From Leucosporidium creatinivorum (lineage: Eukaryota; Basidiomycota; Microbotryomycetes; Leucosporidiales; Leucosporidiaceae): a stretch of DNA of 64,000 nucleotides. The stretch lies in contig BCKL01000017.1 in assembly GCA_001600635.1 (NCBI GenBank), positions 266,003-330,002 on the forward strand, in the 5' to 3' direction. How positions within the stretch are numbered: position 1 is the stretch's first letter; the number at the start of each line of letters is the position of its first letter. This document shows, in pieces, positions 22,004 through 32,088 of the stretch. The notes beneath the pieces are model-generated. The model was not told where the DNA came from. It saw only the letters and a list, made by a program, of their open reading frames with translations, and searched no databases. The position numbers and the translations under genes were made by a program.

Positions 22004-24439
22004 ATGACCATCTACCAATCGCACTTCCCTCCCGTCCAGCAATGGTCCGAGTTGGGCGTGTTTGATTTCTTATTCACCAAGAACCCGAAATTGAGCAAGG
22101 ACAAAGTGGCGCTGATTGATGCTACTACAGGGGAAGAGGTGCGTTTGCTCGAGTCCCGTGCTCTCTCTCTCGCTGTTTTCTGGGGCTGTAGCAGAGAGAG
22201 GGACGGGCTAGCTAACAGCTGATGCTACACTACAGACGACCTACGCCCAACTCATCGCCACCTCCCTCTCCTTCGCCTCGGGTCTCACTCACTCCGCCCA
22301 CCTCTCTCCCGGGTCCACCATCCTCCTCTTCTCCCCCAACTCAACTCTCTACCCCTCCCTCCTCTTCGCCGGCCAAGCCGCCGGCCTCACAGTATCCACC
22401 GCCAACTCGTCCTACACCCCCTCCGAGCTTTCGCACCAAATCGAGGTGTCGGGCGCCGAGGTCCTTCTGGTCGGCTCCGATTTAGTGGGTGTAGCGAGGG
22501 AGGCGGCCAAGGAGAGGGGATTGAAGGAGGATAGGATTTACGTCCTCCCCGGTGTGGATGGGCGCGTTGTCGTTCCCCAAGGCCTTCGCTCGTATGCCGA
22601 ACTCGAGGACACCGAGGGAGGCAAGACGTTCCAACCCGTCAAGTTTACTGAAGAGCAGACTCGTACTCGTGTGGCTTACTTGCCGTTCTCGAGTGGCACG
22701 ACGGGCAAGGGCAAGGGAGTGGCCATTAGCGCGGCCAATATTACGGCGGTGTCGCAGCAGTTGAATGAGGTTAAAGGGCTATTTGATGGGCCCGAGGTCG
22801 TCATGGGGGTCTTGCCTTTGTATCATATTGTGAGTTCGAGCTTCTCCTTCGGGTCTCTAGCTCGAGCAAGGGCGTGCAGAACTGCAAATCTCGCAGGCCT
22901 CGGCGTTGCTTTTGGCGTTCGGCGCGGCGCTGACTTTTTTTTTTTCCCTTTCCCCCTCCCCTCCTACGACGACGGGAACAGTACGGCCTCATCGTCCTCC
23001 TGCACCAAACCCTCCTCAACAGCGGCACAGTCGTCCTTCTCCCCAAGTTCGACCTCCCCCAATTCTGTTCGGCGGTTCAAAAGCACAAAGCGACCGTCGC
23101 GCTCATCGTCCCTCCCATTGCTCTCGGCATCGCCAAGCACCCCATTGTCGATGATTACGATCTCAAGAGCTTGAGATTCATGATGAGTGGTGCGGCACCT
23201 TTGAGTGAGAGCTTGCAGCAGGCGGTGACGGAGAGGTTGGGAAGTAAGGGGGGGAAGACCAAGATGCTGCAGGGGTGGGGGATGACTGGTTAGTCCCGGT
23301 TCTCATTTCTCTCTCCTCCCTTCTTGCGGGGAGACAAGCTGACAGACAACCACGGACAACAGAAACCACCTCGGTTGGCCTCCTCCCCGATATGAACGAC
23401 TACGCTCCCGGCACTTGTGGCAAGCTGCTCACTTCCATGGAGGCCCGTCTTGTCGATGCGGATGGAAAAGACGCCAAGGAGGGAGAGGCGGGAGAGCTCT
23501 GGGTCAGGGGAAGGAACATCATGATGTGAGTTCGTTGGAGCTCGGCTCGGCGCGCGCTCGAGTGGTCTGGACCCGTCGCTGACTTTGATATCGTCCGTGC
23601 AGCGGCTACCACAAGAATAAGAAGGCGACGGATGAGACCATCAATGAGGAGAGGTGGTTGATGACTGGTTCGTGTCCTTCTTCCTTCCTTCCTTCCCTCC
23701 TACCGTCCTCCTTTTCAATCCGAGCTCCGAGCTCACCCTCTCGCTCGCTTGCACAGGCGACGTCTGCGTCCGCTCCAAGACCGGCCATTTCACCATCGTC
23801 GACCGTACGAAAGAGTTGATCAAGTACAAGGGTCTGTCCTTCTCCCTCCGGGCGCCGTTTGCTCTCTCTCCTGCCGAGCCGAGCTGACGGGTTGTTGATG
23901 CATGGACAGGCTTCCAAGTCCCCCCCGCCGAGCTCGAAGGCGTGCTCCTCACCTGCCCCCTCGTTGCCGATTGCGCCGTCATTGGCGTGTGGTCCGAGGC
24001 TCAGGCGACTGAGCTGCCTCGTGCATACGGTACGTTCCCTACTCTCTCATTCCCTTGTCATAGGCTGCGCTGCCCCACCCCTCACTCCTCCCGCGCCTCT
24101 CTCCCGCTCGCCGAACCTCCCTGCGAGCTCCCACTAACCCATCTCCCCCTGCACAGTCGTCCCCGAAGCCAAACACGCCAACGACAAGGACCTCTCGCAG
24201 AAGATCATCGACTTCGTGCAGAGCAAGGTTGCGCCTCACAAGCGCCTCCGAGGGGGAGTCGTCTTGATCGAGGTAATTCCCAAGTCGTGCGTTTCTCTCT
24301 CTCTCTCCCTTCTCTCGCACGCCGATCGCAGGGGAAGATACTAATGTGTGTGAATATGTACAGGCCGTCCGGAAAGATCCTGAGGAAGGACCTCCGAGTT
24401 TTGGCTGCCAAGGAGGAGGAGGGCTCGGCGAGGTTGTAG
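22004..24439 (+). CDS. 4-coumarate-CoA-ligase-like acyl-CoA synthetase with C-terminal ARL
   Basis: This is an ANL-superfamily enzyme that activates a carboxylic acid as an adenylate and passes it to CoA. It begins MTIYQSHFPPVQQWSELGVF, typical of fungal 4CL-like proteins. The P-loop reads LPFSSGTTGKGKGVAIS; later motifs are LPLYHIYGL, RFMMSGAAPLSESL, MLQGWGMTETTS (A5), [37 protein letters not shown] (A8, hinge) and PSGKILRKDLRVLA (A10, catalytic Lys). About nine introns interrupt it. The last three residues, Ala-Arg-Leu, fit the peroxisomal PTS1 signal. Together these suggest a peroxisomal acyl- or aryl-CoA ligase; the substrate cannot be read from sequence. All catalytic motifs look intact. 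Confidence 0.92.
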
Positions 24440-24891
24440 TCGGCGCGAGGCGTGGTCGCTTGCCATCGTGGGTGTATAGTTTTGCTCAGTTCCAAGCAAG
24501 AGGGCCTCAAGCAGTGTTATTCAAAGAAGGTCAACCTCATATCGCTCTCGCCTGCACGCTCGGCGCTCGCGAAGGCCCGGGGGAAAGGGTGCGAGCGATG
24601 AGGCTAACGATAAGTGATATTGCGGCGTGGGAAGAAAGGGAACAACAAGCACGGCTGGGGTTAAGTCTGTACACAAACTATTCGAGACGAAGCGAAAGTG
24701 GGTCAGCATTGGCTCGACCGGCGCAGCTCGGCGACCGAAAATGGCTGACCAAAGCGGGCAGCGAGGCCAGAGAGAACGCTCAGCTCCTCCTAGTCCTCTT
24801 ACTTATACGAGGCGACGGCACTGAGATCCTGCTCAACAGTCTCGAGGTCAGCGCACCGAGCTCCGGCAGGTCAAAGAAAAAACTCGGCGAC
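24440..24891. other. convergent intergenic region
   Basis: About 450 bases separate the 3' ends of the ligase and MYB genes. It holds several TCGGCG-type motifs and no recognisable gene. Confidence 0.5.
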
Positions 24892-27853
24892 TCACTCCTC
24901 TACCAGAGGCCTCTTCGGCGATCCCCTCAGCTCCTCCTCCTGCACCACCAGCTCCTCCTCCTGCGGCACAGCCACATCCATCGCCGCACCACCCATCAAC
25001 CCCTCCAACAGCATCTGCAGCTCCCTCTGCAGCTGTCCCTCCGCGTCTCCCCCCTCTCCTGCTCCCCCTTCCTCAGCAACGAGGAACGAGCTAGGATCGA
25101 AAGGCGAGGCAGAGAGGCTCATCGCCAGATCTTCGGGGAGGTGGATATCGGGGAGGGGGGAAGCTGTGCCAGAAAACGGGTGAGGAGAGGCTGCGGCCGA
25201 GGCGGCGATGGCTTCGAGGAGGGATAGTTCGAGGGCGGGGTCGTACTGGCCTTGCTGGAGCGGCTGGTGGGATGGGTCTAGTGCTTGAGCTTCGGGGTCG
25301 GCAGGGGAGAGAGCAGGGGAGGCGGAAGCTGCGGAAGCGGTCGTCAGCTCCGCGCTCTCGACATCGTCGCAGAGAAGAGAACTCACCGTGCTCCTGACCC
25401 TTGATCTTCGCCCACCTCGCCTGGACACTTCCTCCCGTCCTCCCCGTCCCCAGCAAATTAGCCATCTCGCTCCAAGCTCTACTCGTCCCATGCTCGGCCA
25501 CGAGATCGCGCAGGCGTTGTTCTTCGGGCGGAAGCCAGGTGAGGGGTGCGCGACGGGCTGTTCAAAGAGGAGAGAGTTAGAAAGGATGTGAGAAGAGGGG
25601 AAGACAGAGGTGACGAACCTTTCTTCGCCTTCGCCTTCGATTTGGCTTGAGGAGGAGGAGCAGCCGCCTTGCCGCGACGAGCACGAGTCCTCACGCCCGA
25701 CACCTCGTCATCCGGCACCGTAGCCTCCACCACCTCCTCAACGGGCTGTTCGACCTCCTTAGGCGTCGCCTCGCCTGCTTCGGGAGCAGGGGACGGTGCG
25801 GCCACGACAGGCGATTCGGCGCTGGCGGGTGCGGGAGAGGCGCTGCTGCCGCTCGAATTGGTAGGAGAGGCGGCCTGCTTCTTTTTGGCTTGACGAGATG
25901 AAGCCTGTCGTTTGTTCTCGGCGATGAGAGTGGCAGCGGCGGTGGCAATGTCGTTTTGGGCTGTTTCCGGTCGGCGAGAGAAGTCAGCCTAGATCTCTCG
26001 TGCAAGGACAGATAAGAGGGACCGACTGACCTCCATCCTTCCTAGCCTTCCTCTCCTTCTTCTCTTCGTCGCCCTTCGTAATTTGCTGAGCCCACCTCGC
26101 CCTACAGCTTCCCGCCGAACGCTTCGGTTCGAGTTGCTCGCCCATCCAGGCCCAGGATTGACTCGGGTTGGCTTCTTTGAGGGCGATGAGTTGGGCATCG
26201 TCGGAGGGCATCCAGCGAGAAGAGGCGGCGTTGGCTTTGGCTCGGGCTGCGCGACGGGGTGGGAGCTTAGCGAGCTCGCTCGAGAAGAAGACAGCAGAAG
26301 AACACACCTCGAGTCTTTTCCGCATCCTCCTTGCTTGTCGTCTTCTTCCCGCTGCCATTCCCACTCCCCTCCAACGCCTCCTCACTCGGCTCCCTCAGGG
26401 CCGCCTCCTCGGCCCACTCCTTATACTCCTCCCTCTTGCACAGATAATGATTCCACCTCGCCTGACAGCTGTCGTGACTCCTTTGCGCTCCATTCTGCTC
26501 GGGGTCGGAGGGCATGAGCGAGGCGATAAAGATCCAATTGAGCGAGCCGTGCTCTTTGACGAGAGAGGCGAGGTGGGTGTCTTCCGAGGGTGACCATTTC
26601 GCCCATTTCTGGCGTTTGCCTTTGGCGATGGCTGGGTGGTGCGAGGGGTTAGTGAGCGAGACAGGAAGCGAGGAGGGAGGAGAGAGAAGACGAACAGGCG
26701 TAGGCGGACTTGTGAGTCTCGGCGATGGGCTCTTTGGGTTTGGCGTCGGCGGCGCTGTCGGCTGTAGGGTTGAAAAGAAAAGAAGGGGGGAGAACAAGAT
26801 GATCAGCTCACCGGCCCATCTTCAGTAGCCTCGCCCGAGACTTCAAACTCACTCCTCCTCTTCTTCGTCCCATCATCCCCCGCCAACCTACACCACCTAG
26901 CACAGCAGCTCGGACCCGTCCTTCCGGTCCCCAACGTCTTCGCCAACCTTCCCCAATTCCTCGGTCCATGCTCCCCGACCAAAGCCAGCAACTTCTTATC
27001 CTCCTCCGGTCGCCAATGCTTTTTGCTAGCATCATCGACGTCCTCGCCCGGCTGGTTGGCGTGCAGGAGGGAGGGAATAGTGGACGAGGGAGAGGCCGTC
27101 GTGTGCATAATGGAGAGGCGTTCGGAGGCGGTGGAGGCGGCTGCGAGGAGGGGTGGGAGCGGAGGGAGGGAGGGGAGAGGCTGGTTTCGAGTGCTGAGGA
27201 GGGGTGTGACGGGGATGTCGTCTGTTGGAGTCGAGCGAAGTCAGCTCTCTGAGAGGGGAAATGACGGAAAACGGGAAAGGAGAGGCTCGGCGAACCTTCG
27301 TAGGCCATGCTTCCCATCATAAGGACGCGCGCTTGCTCGTCGGTGACTCGGCTGAAGTCAGGACCTGTGGGACGATCTGCAAGCGTCAGCTGAAGCCGCG
27401 ACCCACCTACGTCGCCTCAACGCCGGACCTCAGCTCGGCGAAGCCTTCCCCGCCCATTTCCTCCCTTTCGTACACTCGCAAAAGCTCGAAACTCACCATC
27501 ATCAATCTGCCATTCATCCTGCCTCTCCCCATGCTGTCCTACATCACCCCTTCTCTCTCCCACCTCGACCTCAAAATCCCTAAATCCCAGCGCCCTCCAC
27601 CTAGCCTCACATTCCCCAGCATCTTTGCCCGTGCCGACCTGCTCAGCAACAAGCTCCCAGCTGCTCCCACCTGTTTGGGCGTGAGAGCGTACAGCTTGGG
27701 CTAGGCGGTCGTCCTCGAAGAAGGTCCAGTGCGCGGGGGGTGGGTGGTCTGTTCGAAGCGAGGTTTAGCTGGGAGATAGAGCTGTAAGACGTTAGAGCTC
27801 TTACCGTATGCTAGGGAGGCGAGGGAAGGGTCGATGCCTACTGACAGGTCCAT
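24892..27853 (-). CDS. protein with five MYB/SANT repeats
   Basis: A nuclear DNA-binding role is likely because five MYB-like repeats can be read across the exons. In protein order they are AHWTFFEDDRLAQAVRSH...CEARWRALG; HWRPEEDKKLLALVGEH...CCARWCRLAG; AKWSPSEDTHLASLVKEH...CQARWNHYL; SRWMPSDDAQLIALKEAN...CRARWAQQI; and LTWLPPEEQRLRDLVAEH...VQARWAKIKG. Each has the spaced aromatic residues of a helix-turn-helix SANT unit. The start at 27853 gives MDLSVGIDPSLASLAY, with an intron before the first repeat. Between repeats 4 and 5 is a basic Ala/Pro/Lys linker. The acidic tail ends QMLLEGLMGGAAMD and then SPKRPLVEE at 24892. Repeats are separated by introns. Multi-repeat MYB proteins include SNAPC4 and Bas1 types, but I cannot assign an orthologue. 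Part of the last exon is duplicated at about 31.4-31.6 kb. Confidence 0.83.
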
Positions 27854-28236
27854 CCTCTGCCTCTGCTGTTGTTCTGCGAGCGCGACAGCTGAGATTTGCT
27901 CCTCTTGCAGCGCTTCAAAAACGAGGACAAGCTCCGAGAATATCCAGATATAGAGCTGAAGTACGATAGTGCTATACCAGAGCAGGCGAGCGCCGGTGAA
28001 GCGAGGCGAGAAGCGCGGTCAAGAGGCAACCCCGAGATGGACGGAGCCACAGCTTTTAGCGGACAAAAAGGGGTCTGGTCAGATACAGCGCGTCTAGAGG
28101 AGCTGCGAGACCTTTCGGCTCTTCTGTATCATATCAACTTGCTCCCTCCCGATCGGCGCCCAGAATTCGCAAACGGATCGCCTCCTCGGACTTGGGTTTC
28201 GCTTCGCTCGGTTCTTTCCTCTACTCTCCTACAGCC
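27854..28236. promoter_or_regulatory. divergent intergenic region
   Basis: About 380 bases separate the divergent starts of the MYB-repeat gene and the short unknown gene. It must contain both promoters. No known element is clear. Confidence 0.4.
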
Positions 28237-28933
28237 ATGTCCTCCACGCCGCCACCACTCCCCCTTCAGCACTCCGATCGCCCATCCTCACCTGCTCTCG
28301 CATCGCCTCGCCCTTCGCCCGTCCCAGCGCCGAGGTTCAACCCATTTGCGCCGACGCTCCCTCCGCCCGGCAGTCGCTCGCCGCTCGTACGCGTGAGGAA
28401 AGCGGGCGTACCAGCAGCCGAAGCAGAAGGAGACATGCCCAAAATTCGAACCACCATGAAGCCGTTTGGCGAGATTGGCAAGGAGGAGGAGTGGAAAGCG
28501 GTCGACGCCGAGCAGGGAGACAAGGGGAGGAGCGCGTTCACTGTCACTACGAGGACGAGGGAGAGGGGCCGATCGATGGTCAGAAAGACCGTGCAGGTCA
28601 GGAAGAAGGAGGATCCGGCGTAAGTTCGGCGCTGCGCTGCTCGGCGAAGGGAGCTGGAGAGCTGATGAGGTCTGTGACGGTCGCAGAACTACGGCGCTGG
28701 GCAAGGAGCTCGGAGCGTTAGAGCTGGCCAAGACTGAGCTTGCGCAGATGGAGAAGGAGGCGGAGCGGGAAGCGGAGAGTCGACCAGTGCCCAAGGAAGG
28801 AAATGCCGAGGATGTCGAGATGGCGTCGGAGAAGGCTGAGGGAGCAGGAGAGGTGGAATTGGAGGCTCTCAAAGGGTCTGACGCTGCGCCCGAGGCTATA
28901 GAGGTCACACAGGAGCAGAGCTCGGCGATTTGA
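28237..28933 (+). CDS. unknown short basic/acidic low-complexity protein
   Basis: I do not recognise this gene. The start at 28237 (MSSTPPPLPLQHSDRPSSPA) is preceded by a CT-rich leader. The N-terminal 50 residues are Pro/Ser-rich. The middle is Lys/Arg-rich with TTRTRERGRSMVRKTVQVRK. After one intron (28620-28686) a Glu/Ala/Leu-rich helix follows (LGKELGALELAKTELAQMEK) and the protein ends in an acidic tail. The intron has GTAAGT and GCAG ends and keeps frame, which supports the gene being real. The product is about 209 residues. It has no signal peptide or membrane segment. A nuclear protein is possible, but this is only a guess from composition. Confidence 0.65.
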
Positions 28934-29121
28934 GCTTCGCAGGGGTTGGGCGATAGCGGGGCGGGCAGAACGAGGGCAGACAAGCGTGATACAGCAGTAC
29001 AAGGAAATTCAATGAGTAATGTTCTAGATCTTGGCGGTCCCATCTCGCTGCAGAACATCAGCGAACAAATTCCCGTCGTCTTCGTCGCTTTCCCTCCGCT
29101 CCCTCACTGCTTGCTGCTTCG

Positions 29122-30563
29122 ATGTCGTCTCCCGCTCTCCCGCCCGCTGCTGAGATCCTCGACTCGATTCGTACTAGTAGTGAAACTCTCCGTGTCAGCT
29201 CAGGTATCGAAGTGAGTCTGTAGCCCCCTACTACCAGCTTCCAACGCGCTCGCTAACGATTCTCCCTCCTTCGACAGGTTAACGTCGCCGCTATCGATGC
29301 CTTCCTCTCCTCCATCAATCAAGAGGAATGGGAAGCACATGCCAGTGCTGAAGGACAGCATGGCATCCGCCTCCCCTTGAAATTCGATTCCCCCGAGGAG
29401 GAGCTCAACATCCTCTCGTTCGTTCACCCTTCTTCTCTCTTCCCTACCTCGCTCACTTGCTTCTCTACAGCACCATCGGACTGCTAAACTTCCTCTCAGG
29501 CTACCGCACCGCTCTCCACCGCCTAACCACCCGCGGCTCCTTCTCCACGATCCTCTCCCTCGTTCTCTCTTCCCACCTCTCCTCCGACCCTCTTCTCACA
29601 CCTCTCACCACAAAGGGTCTCCTCTCTTCCACCCCAGCTTCGCTAGCAAGCTTGGCGCAGATCCAAACCCACACAGAGGAGGATCACCCGACGATGGGAG
29701 CGGCGGTGAAGGTCGGGAAGAAGGATGAGGAGGCGTGGGAGGTACTGGAGTTGCTTGCGGGGGTTTGTGTGCAGACGGGGGAAGTGCTGAAGAGGGGTGG
29801 GAAGAGGAGTTTGGGAGAGTGGGTCAAGGACAAGCTGGTGGAGACCGAGGCGGATTTGGGCAAGATGATTGTCGAGGTGCGCCGGACTGTGCGCGTACTT
29901 TCAAAGGGCGGTAGGCTGATCAGAGTGGTTGTTACAGCTTTCCACCTCTTTCCCAGCCTTCCGAGACGCCTACACCATCGACGAGCAGCGTGAGTCCTCC
30001 TCCCTCATCTCGGCTTTCGGCGTTGCTCCACCGCTGAACCTCTCTCGCGCAACTCAACAGCTGTCTACCTTTTCAAAAAGGCCCTCTGGCTTCTCTCCAC
30101 CATCACTCACACCCTCTGCCACTCCTCGCCCGCTCCTTCCTTCCCTCTCCCGTCGGCCGAGGCGCTCAAGACGTTCCCTGTGTTCGCGGATAACGTGCTT
30201 CCCTGTACGTGCTTTGTTCCCTCCCCTCTCACTTCCTTTATATTCGATTAGCTGACCTTCCTCCACCTTTCCCCAGCCCTCCTCCTTCACCTCTCAATTC
30301 TCGACACCAGCAGCAGCGCCGACTCCTCCCTCTCCCCCTCCTCCATCTCCCAATCTCCCCTCCTCAGCAAAGACTCAGCAACCCGTCTCCGCGCGTCCAC
30401 CGTCTCTGCTTGCTCGCGTATCGTGCAGCGTGCGAAGGAGCAAGAGAAGGACTGGCTGAAGAGCATGACCGAGGAGCAGCTCGATGGATGGCTGTGGACG
30501 AGAGCTAAGGGGGAGTGGAAGGATGTGGTGAGAGTCGGGGAGAGGGGGACCGTGATGTATTGA
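29122..30563 (+). CDS. QNG1: queuosine 5'-phosphate N-glycosylase / queuosine salvage protein (DUF2419)
   Basis: This family releases queuine from queuosine 5'-phosphate so it can be reused to modify tRNA GUN anticodons. The start at 29122 gives MSSPALPPAAEILDSIRTSS and ETLRVSSGIEVNVAAIDAFL, matching the family's opening. Later parts read GIRLPLKFDSPEEELN, then TIGLLNFLSGYRTALHRL and LSTSFPAFRDAYTIDEQ. Near the C-terminus are ALKTFPVFADNVLP and LHLSILDTSSSADS. The last exon ends KDVVRVGERGTVMY with the stop TGA at 30561-30563. About five introns interrupt it. Many fungi salvage queuine rather than make it, so the gene implies that this organism uses environmental or bacterial queuine. Assignment rests on overall family resemblance rather than one motif. 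Confidence 0.85.
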
Positions 30564-30797
30564 GCGGTTGTGGAACAAACGAGAACCGACTTCAAGCTCG
30601 TGGAGCAGGCCTCGAGTACCGCGCGAGAGGGATCGCCGAACTCGACACAAGGCCCGCGAAGCTCGAGAGGGCGAGACTCGTGCAGCTATAAACCTCGTCT
30701 CGGCCTCGAGAGCCTCGTCTTCTGACCCTTCGGGCCTGCTCCGAACATGAGAGACGTGCTTCCCCGAGCGTCTTCGGCCGAGCTCGACTCCGCTCGA

Positions 30798-31332
30798 GTT
30801 CGCAGGAGATGTAGGGGAGTCGGTGATAGGTCGATAGTGTGCGAGGGAGGGAGGTAGAGGAAGGCAACATCATCAGGCAACCGCTTCCCCGTTCCGCCGA
30901 GAAGTTGTACGATAAGACCGATTCCGAGAAAAGAGAAGAGAGCAACTTCTTGACCATCCCCCGTGCCCACCGCCGAACCGCCTCGTTTATGTAGGGGATT
31001 GAAAGCGATAGGCAATTGCAAGGTGAGGAGGACTCGAAGCTGCTCGAAACGACTCATCGACGCCCCTCGCTCCAACCTCAGCGCCGCTTGACCGCCCGAT
31101 AGCTCGTTCCAGTAGTCCTGTACACGCTCCGAGACAGACTGGAACCGTACGCTCTCCACAGTCGTACTGTTGGGGAGAATCGAGCGCAAAGAAAAGTCAG
31201 CTTGTTGTCTCTATGCTTTCGCCCTCAGCTCGCTGTAAAGGAGCACAGCGTCAGCGAGCAGCAGATGCGTGAGTCACAAGGACTCACACATCCGCGCTCC
31301 ATTGTTAAGTAAGTTGTTGTTTGGTAGGAAGA
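30798..31332 (-). pseudogene. duplicated 5' fragment of the CNBP/GIS2 gene
   Basis: This segment repeats the first 500 bases of the CNBP gene at 33159-33670 in the same orientation. It keeps an ATG exon (31288-31302) coding MERGC, an intron with GTGAGT donor and CTGAC branch point, and exon 2 (31151-31166) coding YDCGE, followed by a GTAC donor. The exon changes are two synonymous ones and one Asn-to-Asp. No further zinc-knuckle exons follow downstream, so it cannot make a full protein. Within it, 30798-31074 is about 96-97% identical to the corresponding part of CNBP intron 2, whereas the rest of the introns is only about two-thirds identical. Homology stops abruptly at 30798, inside that intron. 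Confidence 0.85.
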
Positions 31333-31384
31333 AAGGAGAAGAGGTGAACTGTAAGGGGCAAAGGGCCGCCAGCTCTCGTCGACT

Positions 31385-31614
31385 GAGGAAGCTCGCCCGA
31401 GTTCGGCGCCGAGCGAGGAGAAGCAGGGGAGGGACACGCGCAGGGACAGGCGCAGAGGGAGTTGCAGATGCTGTTGGAGCGATTGAAGGATGGTACATCG
31501 ATGACTGTGTCTCGAGAGGATCGTCAGGCTGGAGTCGGTATGGTGGAGGAGGAGCAGAGGCCGAAGCGGCCTTTGGTCGAGAAATGCGACGGGTTTCACC
31601 CGCGCTTTTGCTGA
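31385..31614 (+). pseudogene. fragment of the MYB-repeat gene's last exon
   Basis: Read on the plus strand, this stretch gives GEGHAQGQAQRELQMLLERL, then EEEQRPKRPLVEK, closely matching the C-terminus of the five-repeat MYB protein at 24892-25100 (EGQLQRELQMLLEGL and SPKRPLVEE). It lacks all MYB repeats and has no start. It stands in the opposite orientation to its parent, about 6 kb away, and next to the CNBP fragment. It is best seen as a captured, degenerating gene piece. Confidence 0.75.
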
Positions 31615-32088
31615 CCTTGACACTCGTAAGTAGGATCCTAGTGCCTTCGACTCGTAGGGGCAAACAGACCAGGAGAGATGGAGCGTCTAAGTTCTCTCGC
31701 TCTTCGGTTTGATGAGCCGTCCCGTTCGCCGAGCTGGTTGAGTGGCCGCTGATGCGCTTTTGCGCGCGCAGTTGTGTAGACTCTCGAGACCTCTGCTTTC
31801 GTGCTTGATGTTCCCCTTTTCCTACGCCGCAATATCGTCCCTCGTTCTCCGCTCGCCTCTTCCTCTAAGCGGCGAAGGCAAGCCCGCCATTCGCTTCTCT
31901 TCTCTCGCTTCGGTCGGGGTCAAGAAGTTGTTTTGGTGCGCATCGTCTAGAGCAAACATCGTCCGTGCTCCATACGTTTTGGTATTTCGGCCATTCAGAT
32001 CTGATCGTACACGACGCTACTTTCGGTTCGGAGGTGGAGGGTAGGGGGGAAGTGGGAGAAAGCAAGGAGAAGCTAAGCAACGAGAAGC
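31615..32088. other. intergenic region downstream of CNBP
   Basis: About 470 bases between the MYB fragment and the CNBP stop. No gene or clear repeat is seen. Confidence 0.4.

Noticed and set aside
22004-30563. A secondary-metabolite cluster around the 4CL-like ligase
   Set aside because: The neighbours are folate, MYB-repeat and queuosine genes; there is no synthase, transporter or tailoring enzyme.
30686-31189. Minus-strand open frame of 167 codons in the CNBP fragment
   Set aside because: The same frame is closed in the near-identical right copy and overlaps known intron sequence, so it is not under coding constraint.
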